Of a stretch of DNA of 5,076 bases, positions 1 to 5,076 are shown piece by piece (position 1 is the first letter of the stretch; each line of letters starts with the position of its first letter). The stretch comes from CAYJMQ01 sp964392415 (GTDB taxonomy: Bacteria; Bdellovibrionota; JACOXK01; 2-02-FULL-40-11). The notes beneath the pieces are model-generated. The model saw only the letters and a list, made by a program, of their open reading frames with translations. It was not told where the DNA came from and ran no database searches. The position numbers and the translations under genes were made by a program. Where the stretch lies: NCBI GenBank assembly GCA_964392415.1, contig CAYMPL010000094.1, positions 1 to 5,076 on the forward strand. The letters run 5' to 3'.

Positions 1-247
1 CAAAGATAATCGCGGATTTAACTTGAGAGTTCGCCTCGTCCCCTTTCCGACGTTCTTTTTGCAGAGCAGAAATCAGATCGGGAACAACCGATTGATCCCC
101 CTTTTCACCCAATATCTCTGCCGCGCCAAAGCTCCCCTTCTTTACTTCACGCATCAATTCTTCTTTTGATGGTCCATCTGCAGAAATCGAAGCGGCAGTA
201 ATAAAAGTGAGGCAATATATTGTGACTGCTCTATAAAAGATCTTCAT
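1..247 (-). CDS. Exported HEAT-repeat-like protein, 3' end outside window
   Basis: Reading the minus strand from ATG at 247 gives 82 codons without a stop, and the frame runs off the left edge, so the C-terminus is missing. The N-terminus (MKIFYRAVTIYCLTFITAAS...) looks like a signal peptide: a short basic start, a hydrophobic core over about residues 8-19, then small residues, with cleavage likely near residues 19-23. Cys12 does not sit in a proper lipobox, so a lipoprotein is unlikely. From about residue 42 the pattern AAEILGEKGDQSVVPDLISAL followed by a charged helix resembles one HEAT / PBS-lyase-like repeat (A..LG..GD...vp.Li.aL). Such repeats form helical scaffolds for protein binding, and no enzymatic role can be read. 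A GGGGG run at 254-258, 6 nt before the ATG, supports this start, and a sigma-54 promoter candidate lies just upstream. It is transcribed divergently from the ATPase gene. Function is unknown. I am confident it is a real gene, less so of the repeat family. Confidence 0.72.
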   Translation of the reverse strand, partial: MKIFYRAVTIYCLTFITAASISADGPSKEELMREVKKGSFGAAEILGEKGDQSVVPDLISALQKERRKGDEANSQVKSAIIF

Positions 248-272
248 TTTTGGCCCCCTACCTTAAATACGA

Positions 273-289
273 AGCAATATCTATGCCAA
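273..289 (-). promoter_or_regulatory. Candidate sigma-54 (RpoN) -24/-12 promoter
   Basis: The minus strand reads TTGGCATAGATATTGCT. Against the RpoN consensus TGGCACG-N4-TTGCW it keeps TGGCA and TTGCT with the exact spacing between the -24 GG and -12 GC, and differs only at the C and G of the 'CG'. Counting 12 nt from the GC puts transcription start near 262. That leaves a 15-nt leader holding the GGGGG ribosome binding site of the exported HEAT-like gene. Spacing, orientation and position all fit. No convincing enhancer-binding site was found upstream, and no sigma-54 activator gene is in the window. Confidence 0.5.
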
Positions 290-446
290 GATAATAGAGT
301 TATTTTTTTTCTAAGCCCGTGATTTAAAAGGCTTTTTAGAAGGTTAGAATCAAATTAAAAAAAAAGGGCTTATCGATATTTTTGACAACTGTTTTACCAT
401 GCGACAAATGCGCGGTTCTCCCTTGTCAGCGCCGCCGTCCATATGG
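290..446. other. Divergent AT-rich intergenic region
   Basis: This is the space between two divergently transcribed genes. It is AT-rich, with T and A runs at 303-310 and 357-365. A 7-bp inverted repeat (taagccc at 312-318, gggctta at 366-372) has arms 47 nt apart. A TTGACA at 382-387 has only a poor -10 partner (ACAAAT at 404-409). Nothing here codes for a recognisable protein or RNA. It may hold regulatory sites for either flanking gene, but none can be named. Confidence 0.4.
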
Positions 447-475
447 TTGACATGCACTCCATTTTCGTAGAAAAT
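447..475 (+). promoter_or_regulatory. Sigma-70-type promoter of the ATPase gene
   Basis: A perfect -35 hexamer TTGACA (447-452) is followed after exactly 17 bp by GAAAAT (470-475), which matches the TATAAT -10 at four of six positions. The expected start of transcription, about 7-8 nt past the -10, falls at 482-484, on the ATG at 483. If used, this promoter would give a leaderless mRNA for the ATPase. The spacer, the -10 and the start region all lie inside the perfect inverted repeat 451-485, so a protein bound there would block RNA polymerase. The promoter is inferred from sequence only. Confidence 0.5.
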
Positions 476-485
476 GGAGTGCATG
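451..485. repeat. Perfect 16-bp inverted repeat over promoter and start codon
   Basis: Left arm 451-466 (catgcactccattttc) and right arm 470-485 (gaaaatggagtgcatg) are exact reverse complements across all 16 bp, separated by gta. The repeat begins on the last two bases of the -35 element, contains the -10, and ends on the G of the ATG at 483-485. It also contains the upstream in-frame ATG at 474. As DNA it could be an operator for a dimeric regulator. As RNA from an upstream promoter it would form a strong hairpin hiding both ATGs and the nearby GGAG (476-479). I saw no second copy in this window, including at the 3' end of the gene. The structure is certain; its role is inferred. Confidence 0.9.
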
Positions 486-1655
486 GACTACATTATACGA
501 ACACAGACAGACACCATTTTAAAAACTCTTGCAAGGCATAAAGGTGTTTTGCTCTTAGGTCCCAGGCAAACAGGCAAAACAACATTGATCAAACATATTC
601 AAACCGACTTGACGATATCTTTGGTTCAGCCCGAAACCCGGTTACGATATGAAAAAGATCCGTCTTTGTTAGCCAAAGAGATTCGGCACTTAAAAAGTCA
701 ACTTTCTAAAATACCCTTGATTTGTTTAGATGAGGTGCAAAAGGTTCCTGAATTATTGGATGTTGTTCAAAGCCTAATGGATGAGAAAGAAGGGCTTTTT
801 ATTTTAACAGGATCCTCTGCGCGAAAACTTCGTAGAACGCCAAATATCAATTTATTGCCAGGCCGAGTTGTGGCTTTGAGATTAGATCCTCTTACAGCCT
901 CTGAATATTCGAAGGCTTCCCTTGAAGAACTGCTCCTATATGGAGCTCTTCCTGGGATTATCACTCTTAAAAATCATCGAGATCGCGAAATAGACCTCGA
1001 ATCTTATGCGACCATTTATCTTGAAGAAGAAATTCGATCTGAAGCTATTGTCAGAAGTTTAGGACATTTTGCTCGTTTTTTGGAATATGCCGCTTCAGGG
1101 TCCGGCCAAATTATTAATTATCGAAAATTGTCTCAAGAAATAGGGATTTCACACACCACCATTGCTTCTTATTTTCAAATTCTTGAGGATTGTCTCATTA
1201 TAGAAAGAATTGAACCTCTGACAAAAAGTAAAACGCGAAAAAAGCTAACTCATGCTCAAAAATATCTTTTTTTTGATCTCGGCGTAAGACGAGTCGCCGC
1301 GCAAGAAGGGATCAAGCTCCCTCGCGATCGATGGGGATATTTGTTTGAACAATTTGCAGGTCTGGAACTGTTAAGATATTCTCGCCTTTCAAAGAAAAAA
1401 AATAAAATCCTTTTTTGGCGTGATCCTGACGGACCTGAAATTGATTGGCTCATTCAAGAAGAGAATGAATACATTCCTATTGAAGTCAAATGGACATCAT
1501 CGCCTCAAGATAAAGATATTCGATATCTCAAACTTTTTCTTTCTGAATATCCTACAGCCAAGAAAGCATATTTAATTTGCCAAGTCCCCCGAAAACTCCA
1601 ATTAGCAAAAAATATTACTGCCATTCCTTGGCAAGAAATAAATCATATTATTTAA
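483..1655 (+). CDS. AAA-type ATPase with DUF4143-type C-terminal domain
   Basis: A 390-residue cytosolic ATPase of the large, poorly understood AAA_14 + DUF4143 family. Numbered from ATG 483, it shows a Walker A motif GPRQTGKT (26-33), Walker B ICLDEVQ with D83/E84, a sensor-like LTGSSARKL (from about 108), the family's LLLYGALPG block (about 150-158), a winged-helix-like segment with LSQEIGISHTTIASYFQIL (about 216-234), and a C-terminal restriction-nuclease-like fold signature with D321 and E334-V-K336. ATP hydrolysis is well supported. DNA binding and nuclease activity are possible but unproven, and the cellular role of these proteins is not established. The ATG at 474 (393 residues) is an alternative start. 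I prefer 483 because it begins with the usual family N-terminus (MDYIIR...) and coincides with the predicted transcription start. Neither ATG has a well-spaced ribosome binding site. The gene stands alone, is visibly AT-richer than the TCA genes, and its stop overlaps that of the convergent membrane-protein gene, all compatible with horizontal acquisition. Confidence 0.88.
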   Translation: MDYIIRTQTDTILKTLARHKGVLLLGPRQTGKTTLIKHIQTDLTISLVQPETRLRYEKDPSLLAKEIRHLKSQLSKIPLICLDEVQKVPELLDVVQSLMDEKEGLFILTGSSARKLRRTPNINLLPGRVVALRLDPLTASEYSKASLEELLLYGALPGIITLKNHRDREIDLESYATIYLEEEIRSEAIVRSLGHFARFLEYAASGSGQIINYRKLSQEIGISHTTIASYFQILEDCLIIERIEPLTKSKTRKKLTHAQKYLFFDLGVRRVAAQEGIKLPRDRWGYLFEQFAGLELLRYSRLSKKKNKILFWRDPDGPEIDWLIQEENEYIPIEVKWTSSPQDKDIRYLKLFLSEYPTAKKAYLICQVPRKLQLAKNITAIPWQEINHII

Positions 1656-2017
1656 ACTTTTAAAACCCAAAAGCTGGTTACAAATACGCCGGTTCGGGCG
1701 GTAAGGAAACAAAAGGCATTGATCCGGTGCAGAGCTGAAATAGGGGCGCCTTTGGCGATTTTTCGTCCGGTATACATGGCGATTCCATAGCCAACAAGCG
1801 TTACCACCGCAAACAAGAGATGAATTTGCATTAATTCTTTGGAAATAGTGTCGTACGCTTTAAAAATAACATCTCGACTCAACTCCAGATAGAAGACCGA
1901 GATAAGATCAAGAACAAAGCTCACAATCATTATCGGGATATGGACTTTACGTTTTCTTCGAAAGAGAAAACCGACAAATATCAACGCCAAAACTGTGCCG
2001 CTATAGATCTGAACCAT
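1652..2017 (-). CDS. Small four-helix membrane protein, DUF420-like
   Basis: A 121-residue protein that is nearly all membrane. Hydrophobic segments lie at about 4-19, 28-45, 63-82 and 99-118. A basic loop RRKRK (20-24) after helix 1 probably faces the cytoplasm. Histidines sit at helix boundaries (His26 before helix 2, His66 in helix 3, His97 before helix 4), with the blocks HIPIM, FVLDLISVFYLELSR and LHRIN. This layout recalls DUF420 / YozB-like proteins, some of which are tied to cytochrome oxidase biogenesis. The histidine pattern would also suit haem or metal binding. Family assignment is from memory of motif style and is tentative. It follows ndk by 31 nt on the same strand and may be the last gene of that transcript. 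The ribosome binding site is weak. No terminator is visible after it: its TAA overlaps the stop codon of the convergent ATPase gene. Confidence 0.75.
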   Translation of the reverse strand: MVQIYSGTVLALIFVGFLFRRKRKVHIPIMIVSFVLDLISVFYLELSRDVIFKAYDTISKELMQIHLLFAVVTLVGYGIAMYTGRKIAKGAPISALHRINAFCFLTARTGVFVTSFWVLKV

Positions 2018-2033
2018 ATTATTTTACTAACAG

Positions 2034-2045
2034 TTTGTTAACAAA
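2034..2045. repeat. 12-bp palindrome TTTGTTAACAAA
   Basis: A perfect, uninterrupted 12-bp palindrome lies in the 31-nt gap between the ndk stop and the start of the downstream membrane-protein gene, 17-28 nt before that gene's ATG. It is short and AT-rich and could be chance. An operator or a small RNA structure is possible, but nothing else supports it. Confidence 0.35.
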
Positions 2046-2048
2046 TCA

Positions 2049-2468
2049 CTAAGTGCATGTCCGAATATGCGGTGAGAAAAACTCAATTTCTCTCGCCGCG
2101 GAGGAGGGAGAATCTGACCCATGCACGGAATTCTTTTCAATACTCAATCCATATTCTTTTCGAATGGTCCCGGGAGCGGCGGACTTTGGATCCGTGGCGC
2201 CCATGACTTCCCGGTTCTTTTGAATCGCGTTCTCTTTTTCCAGTACCATGAGAACCACAGAGCCTGAGGTCATGTATTTTACAAGGCTTTCGTAAAATGG
2301 CTTTCCTTTGTGCTCGATATAAAAATCGCGGGCATCATCGACTGACAAACGCTGTTTTTTTAAATCGACAATTTTAAAACCTTCCTCTTCGTAGCGGGAA
2401 ATAATTTTTCCGATCAGTTTTCTCTCAACCGCGTCAGGTTTAATGATGGCGAGTGTTCGTTCGATCAT
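2049..2468 (-). CDS. ndk: Nucleoside diphosphate kinase
   Basis: Ndk moves the gamma-phosphate between nucleoside triphosphates and diphosphates through a phosphohistidine intermediate, balancing the cytosolic NTP and dNTP pools. The 139-residue product is the usual length for bacterial Ndk and colinear with it: TLAIIKPDAV (5-14) with Lys10, FYIEHKGKPF (49-58) with Tyr50, YMTSGSVVLMVLE (65-77), Arg86, MGATDPKSAAPGTIR (89-103), and the active site NSVHGSD (113-119) with catalytic His116. Only the last eight or so residues (SPHIRTCT) are not family-typical. The start at 2468 gives the canonical N-terminus MIERTLAIIKPD; the ribosome binding site is only a weak GAG/GGA. The gene lies 134 bp behind sucD on the same strand, which makes sense because succinyl-CoA ligase produces a nucleoside triphosphate that Ndk can redistribute. 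The repeat and weak terminator in the gap may reduce read-through from sucD. Confidence 0.96.
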   Translation of the reverse strand: MIERTLAIIKPDAVERKLIGKIISRYEEEGFKIVDLKKQRLSVDDARDFYIEHKGKPFYESLVKYMTSGSVVLMVLEKENAIQKNREVMGATDPKSAAPGTIRKEYGLSIEKNSVHGSDSPSSAAREIEFFSPHIRTCT

Positions 2469-2488
2469 AATCCAGCTCGCTCTTTTTC

Positions 2489-2574
2489 TGTCATACTTCG
2501 TTACTCCTCATTCGCTCAGCTCGGCGTACATCAAGTACGCCTCCTTCGCTCATTTCGTCGCGCCTCGTCTGACA
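2489..2574. repeat. Intergenic hairpin/direct-repeat element between sucD and ndk
   Basis: The gap between sucD and ndk holds an ordered structure. At the centre is a 7-bp stem ggcgtac (2523-2529) / gtacgcc (2535-2541) with loop atcaa. On either side is a near-identical 13-mer, CCTCATTCGCTCA (2506-2518) and CCTCCTTCGCTCA (2540-2552), 12 of 13 bases equal and 34 nt apart; the second copy overlaps the stem's last two bases. The outer edges are TGTCA (2489-2493) and TGACA (2570-2574), an inverted pair. It is GC-richer than the surrounding gap and has no coding potential. It resembles dispersed intergenic palindromic repeats found in many bacterial genomes, but one copy is not enough to call a family. 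Confidence 0.55.
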
Positions 2575-2595
2575 AAAAAATCCCTTCGCTGGAAT
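2574..2595 (-). terminator. Weak candidate terminator after sucD
   Basis: On the minus strand, 8 nt past the sucD stop, ATTCC pairs with GGGAT (one G-T wobble) around the loop AGCGAA, and the stem runs into seven T residues (complement of 2574-2580). The stem is short and rich in A-T pairs, so termination would be partial at best. It may set the level of ndk relative to sucCD. Confidence 0.3.
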
Positions 2596-2602
2596 CAGCT
2601 TT

Positions 2603-3472
2603 CTACAGAACATTCGCTACTGTCCTCCCTATATCCGCGGGACTCCGGGAAACGTGAATCCTCGCCCGCTCAAAAGCGGCGATCTTCTCTTTTGCCGTCC
2701 CCCTACCTGCCGAAATGATCGCCCCCGCATGTCCCATTCGCTTCCCAGCCGGCGCCGTGAGTCCCGCAATAAACCCGATGACCGGTTTTGAAAAACTCTT
2801 TTTAATATACTCAGCCGCTTCTTCTTCCGCGCTCCCTCCAATTTCACCGATGAGAACCACAGCCTCTGTTTGAGCGTCTTTTTCAAAAAGAGGAAGCAGA
2901 TCGACGAACTGACTCCCAATAATCGGATCCCCGCCAATCCCGATGCAGGTCGATTGTCCTAGTCCCAGCCGCGTTAATTGATCAACCACTTCGTATGTTA
3001 AGGTTCCACTCCGGGAAATGACCCCGACTTTTCCTCGTTTATGAATATGCCCCGGCATAATGCCAACTTTACATTCCCCCGGTGTAATAATTCCGGGACA
3101 ATTTGGACCGATCATTCTTGTCTTTTTTTGTTTTTTCAGGCGCTGTTTAATTTTAAGCATGTCAAGCGCCGGGATCCCTTCCGTGATACAGACGACGAGA
3201 TCGAGACCGGCCGCAATCGCCTCTTCGATCGCCGCGCTTGCAAAACGCGGCGGAACAAAAATCACCGAAGCATTCGCCGCTGTGGCAGAAACCGCTTCTT
3301 TGACCGTATTAAAAACCGGGATTCCATCCACATCGCTCCCCCCTTTGCCCGGTGTCACCCCCGAAACCACTTTTGTTCCATACGCCAGACACTGACGCGC
3401 GTGAAAGGTCCCCTCTTTCCCCGTCAGTCCTTGAACCAAAAGCCGTGTATTCGTATTCACCAAAATACTCAT
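2603..3472 (-). CDS. sucD: Succinyl-CoA ligase, alpha subunit
   Basis: The alpha subunit binds CoA and carries the phosphohistidine in the reversible TCA-cycle step succinyl-CoA + NDP + Pi = succinate + CoA + NTP, acting in a cytosolic complex with SucC. The 289 residues match the usual length. The N-terminal CoA-binding Rossmann-like domain (about 1-125) contains VQGLTGKEGTFHA (13-25), VTPGKGG (39-45), the VPPRFA stretch near 73-78 and IGPNCPG (121-127). The C-terminal ligase domain contains VISRSGTLTYE (151-161), GIGGDP (178-183), Glu210 in IGEIGGSAEEEAA, and GHAGAI with the active-site His248. No key residue is missing. The ATG overlaps the sucC stop as ATGA (3469-3472), indicating translational coupling. 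A GGTGA 4 nt upstream can serve as ribosome binding site. Nucleotide specificity (ATP or GTP) is set by the beta subunit. Confidence 0.97.
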   Translation of the reverse strand: MSILVNTNTRLLVQGLTGKEGTFHARQCLAYGTKVVSGVTPGKGGSDVDGIPVFNTVKEAVSATAANASVIFVPPRFASAAIEEAIAAGLDLVVCITEGIPALDMLKIKQRLKKQKKTRMIGPNCPGIITPGECKVGIMPGHIHKRGKVGVISRSGTLTYEVVDQLTRLGLGQSTCIGIGGDPIIGSQFVDLLPLFEKDAQTEAVVLIGEIGGSAEEEAAEYIKKSFSKPVIGFIAGLTAPAGKRMGHAGAIISAGRGTAKEKIAAFERARIHVSRSPADIGRTVANVL

Positions 3473-4632
3473 TTTTTCACCGCTGAAACCGCCATCGAAG
3501 CGGCATCTTTCATCGTAGAGGCCGTTATAATTTTTAATCCCGACTCTTTGAGAAGCCTTCGCCCCTCTTCCACATTTGTCCCCTCCAGGCGCACCACCAA
3601 TGGAATATTCATTTCAACTTGTTTTGCGGCTTCCAAAATCCCGCGGGCAATCACATCGCAGCGCATGATGCCGCCAAAGATATTCACCAGGACCGCTTTC
3701 ACATTTTTATCCGACAAAAGAAGCTTAAAGGCCTCCTTCACCTTTTCCTGACTCGCCCCGCCGCCGACATCGAGGAAATTCGCAGGCTCTCCGCCGGCAA
3801 GCTTGATGATATCCATCGTTGCCATGGCAAGCCCCGCGCCATTCACCATACAGCCAATTTCCCCATTGAGACGGATATAATTTAAATGAAACGTCGATGC
3901 CTCAACCTCTTTTGGATCTTCTTCGTCAACATCGCGCAGCCCCTCAATTTCCGGATGGCGAAAAAGGCCATTGTCATCGAAATTGACTTTCGCGTCGAGC
4001 GCCATCAGATCGCCTGAAGATGTTAAAATCAACGGATTGATTTCAATAAGGGCGGCATCTTTTTCAACAAACATTTTATAAAGTGAATTGACAATCTGCT
4101 CAAATTGAGCCGCTGTTTTTCCGATGAGGCCAAGTTTGTTCGCGAGTCCTTCAAGCTGGGCTGGGTGAAAACCCTCTAAAGAATCGGCATATTCTTTAAA
4201 AATCTTGTCAGGCGATTTTTCCGAAACTTTTTCAATCTCTACTCCCCCCTGAGAACTCGCAATCGCCACCATTTTTTCATCGGCACGATCAAGAAGAATC
4301 GCCAAATAATATTCTTTTTTAATGTCGCACCCCTTCTCAACGAGAACCTTTCTAACCTTTTTCCCTTCGTTTCCGGTCTGATGGCTCACCAATGTCATAC
4401 CGATGATCACTTCGGAAAGCTCCCGAACCTCTGGAATCGAGTGGGCGAGCCTCACCCCCCCCGCCTTCCCGCGTCCGCCGGCATGGATCTGCGCTTTAAT
4501 CACCCACAGCTTCCCCCCCAATTCCTTCGCAATTTTTTCTGCTTGATCCGGAGTTGCGGCAATATGCCCCAAAGGAACAGGAATCTGGTATTGTGAAAGA
4601 AGTTCTTTAGCTTGATATTCGTGAATTTTCAT
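3469..4632 (-). CDS. sucC: Succinyl-CoA ligase, beta subunit
   Basis: The beta subunit holds the nucleotide site and the succinate site of the TCA-cycle enzyme and pairs with SucD. Its 387 residues are one shorter than E. coli SucC and colinear with it. The ATP-grasp part begins MKIHEYQAKELL and includes QIHAGGRGKAGGV (48-60), VLVEKG (96-101), SSQGGVEIEKVSE (126-138) and EINPLI (197-202), with Asn199 and Asp213 as expected Mg2+ ligands. The C-terminal CoA-ligase domain has GCMVNGAGLAMATMD (260-274), GGEPANFLDVGGGA (280-293), NIFGGIMRCD (317-326) and VVRLEGTN. Pro20 in IPVPLG matches ATP-using enzymes such as that of E. coli; this is suggestive only. The start overlaps the mdh stop as ATGA (4629-4632), and no properly spaced ribosome binding site is seen: GAGGAG lies about 20 nt upstream, within mdh. 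Translation probably depends on coupling to mdh. Confidence 0.97.
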   Translation of the reverse strand: MKIHEYQAKELLSQYQIPVPLGHIAATPDQAEKIAKELGGKLWVIKAQIHAGGRGKAGGVRLAHSIPEVRELSEVIIGMTLVSHQTGNEGKKVRKVLVEKGCDIKKEYYLAILLDRADEKMVAIASSQGGVEIEKVSEKSPDKIFKEYADSLEGFHPAQLEGLANKLGLIGKTAAQFEQIVNSLYKMFVEKDAALIEINPLILTSSGDLMALDAKVNFDDNGLFRHPEIEGLRDVDEEDPKEVEASTFHLNYIRLNGEIGCMVNGAGLAMATMDIIKLAGGEPANFLDVGGGASQEKVKEAFKLLLSDKNVKAVLVNIFGGIMRCDVIARGILEAAKQVEMNIPLVVRLEGTNVEEGRRLLKESGLKIITASTMKDAASMAVSAVKK

Positions 4633-5076
4633 AGATGAATCTTTGAAATCAGCTCCTCAACCCCCTGAATCGACTTCATCAGCTGCTGCCTCTCCGCCAC
4701 TTCGAGTTTGAGCTCAATAATTTGCTCCACCCCTTTTGCACCCAATTTCACAGGAACCCCCAAATAGATCCCCTTCGCGCCATATTCCCCATTTAAATAA
4801 GCGGCACAGGGCAAAATTCTCTTCTGGTCTTTTAAAATCGCCTCAACCATTTCACAGACAGAAGCCGCCGGGGCATAATAAGCGCTCCCCGTTTTCAAAA
4901 GATTCATAATTTCCGCTCCCCCATTTCGAGTTCGCACAACCAATTCCTCAATTTTTTTCTCCGAAAGAAGCTCTTTCAGCGGAACCCCGCCAACGGTTGT
5001 CAAGCGCGGAAAGGGGACCATCTCATCCCCATGCCCCCCCAAAAACAAAGTTGTACAAACCTTGACAGAGCAAACG
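4629..5076 (-). CDS. mdh: Malate dehydrogenase (LDH-like type), C-terminal part only
   Basis: Malate dehydrogenase oxidises malate to oxaloacetate with NAD+ in the cytosol, one step of the TCA cycle. The reading frame is open to the right edge, so the start and the NAD-binding Rossmann half lie outside the window; 148 residues and the stop are visible. The visible part begins about ten residues before the active-site block LGGHGDEMVPFPR, whose His is the catalytic proton acceptor (codon 5031-5033). Then come the substrate-domain block RTRNGGAEIMNLLKTGSAYYAPA, LPCAAYLNGEYGAKGIYLGVPVKLGAKGVEQIIEL, and a final helix. These blocks fit the LDH-like (tetrameric) MDH group rather than the E. coli-type dimer. 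The TTG at 5048 is internal, not a start, because the coding sequence continues upstream in frame. The stop TGA overlaps the sucC start. The promoter of the mdh-sucC-sucD unit must lie further upstream. Confidence 0.95.
   Translation of the reverse strand, partial: VCSVKVCTTLFLGGHGDEMVPFPRLTTVGGVPLKELLSEKKIEELVVRTRNGGAEIMNLLKTGSAYYAPAASVCEMVEAILKDQKRILPCAAYLNGEYGAKGIYLGVPVKLGAKGVEQIIELKLEVAERQQLMKSIQGVEELISKIHL

Noticed and set aside
312..372. Inverted repeat taagccc / gggctta
   Set aside because: The arms are only 7 bp and 47 nt apart in AT-rich sequence; chance is a sufficient explanation.
390..406. TGT-N11-ACA resembling an enhancer-binding (NifA-type) site upstream of the sigma-54 candidate
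   Set aside because: The distance from the promoter is suitable, but the known spacing is N10, not N11, and the motif is too short to mean much alone.
382..409. A second TTGACA-based promoter for the ATPase gene
   Set aside because: The -35 is perfect, but the only -10 at an allowed distance (ACAAAT) matches at three of six positions. The TTGACA at 447-452 has a better partner.
2443..2718. A 91-codon plus-strand open frame over the ndk start, the intergenic repeat and the sucD end
   Set aside because: It overlaps both real genes antisense, is low-complexity (Ser and Leu rich), and simply reads through the repeat element.
3041..3751. A 236-codon plus-strand open frame across the sucD/sucC junction
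   Set aside because: It lies entirely antisense to two intact, strongly recognisable genes. Its translation is rich in Arg, Asn and Phe with no domain, and it is best explained as a by-product of the codon pattern on the other strand.
4629..5048. A complete 139-codon gene starting at TTG 5048
   Set aside because: The frame continues upstream to the window edge with malate dehydrogenase-like sequence, and the supposed start falls just before the active-site block, so this is the tail of a longer gene.

Overview
This 5.1-kb stretch is bacterial and carries six genes, two of them cut by the window edges. Gene content (LDH-type malate dehydrogenase, ATP-grasp succinyl-CoA ligase, nucleoside diphosphate kinase, an exported HEAT-like protein, a possible RpoN promoter) suggests a Gram-negative-type respiring bacterium. 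The order mdh-sucC-sucD-ndk fits deltaproteobacterial-type or related uncultivated lineages, but I cannot fix the taxon from the sequence alone.

Right side, minus strand (read from 5076 down to 1652): the 3' part of mdh, then sucC, sucD, ndk and a small four-helix membrane protein. mdh/sucC and sucC/sucD each overlap by an ATGA, so these three TCA-cycle genes are almost certainly co-transcribed and translationally coupled. Succinyl-CoA ligase makes a nucleoside triphosphate from succinyl-CoA, Ndk redistributes that phosphate among nucleotides, and malate dehydrogenase acts further along the same cycle. Between sucD and ndk lies a 134-bp gap holding a compact hairpin/direct-repeat element and a weak candidate terminator. 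The tight coupling is interrupted there.

Left side: a plus-strand gene (483-1655) encodes a stand-alone AAA-type ATPase with a DUF4143-type C-terminal half. It is AT-richer than the TCA genes and converges on the membrane-protein gene with overlapping stop codons. Its 5' end is the most striking feature of the window. A perfect 16-bp inverted repeat with a 3-base centre (451-485) runs through the -10 element of a good sigma-70-type promoter and ends exactly on the second in-frame ATG. This suggests an operator or RNA hairpin controlling the gene, possibly by autoregulation, and perhaps a leaderless mRNA.

At the far left a divergent minus-strand gene, cut by the window edge, encodes an exported protein with a HEAT-like repeat. 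It has a well-spaced sigma-54 (-24/-12) promoter candidate and a 15-nt leader with a G-rich ribosome binding site.

No tRNA, rRNA, CRISPR array, insertion sequence or phage gene is visible. Apart from the ATPase gene's control region, the predicted RpoN promoter and the sucD-ndk repeat, the window is ordinary core metabolism.
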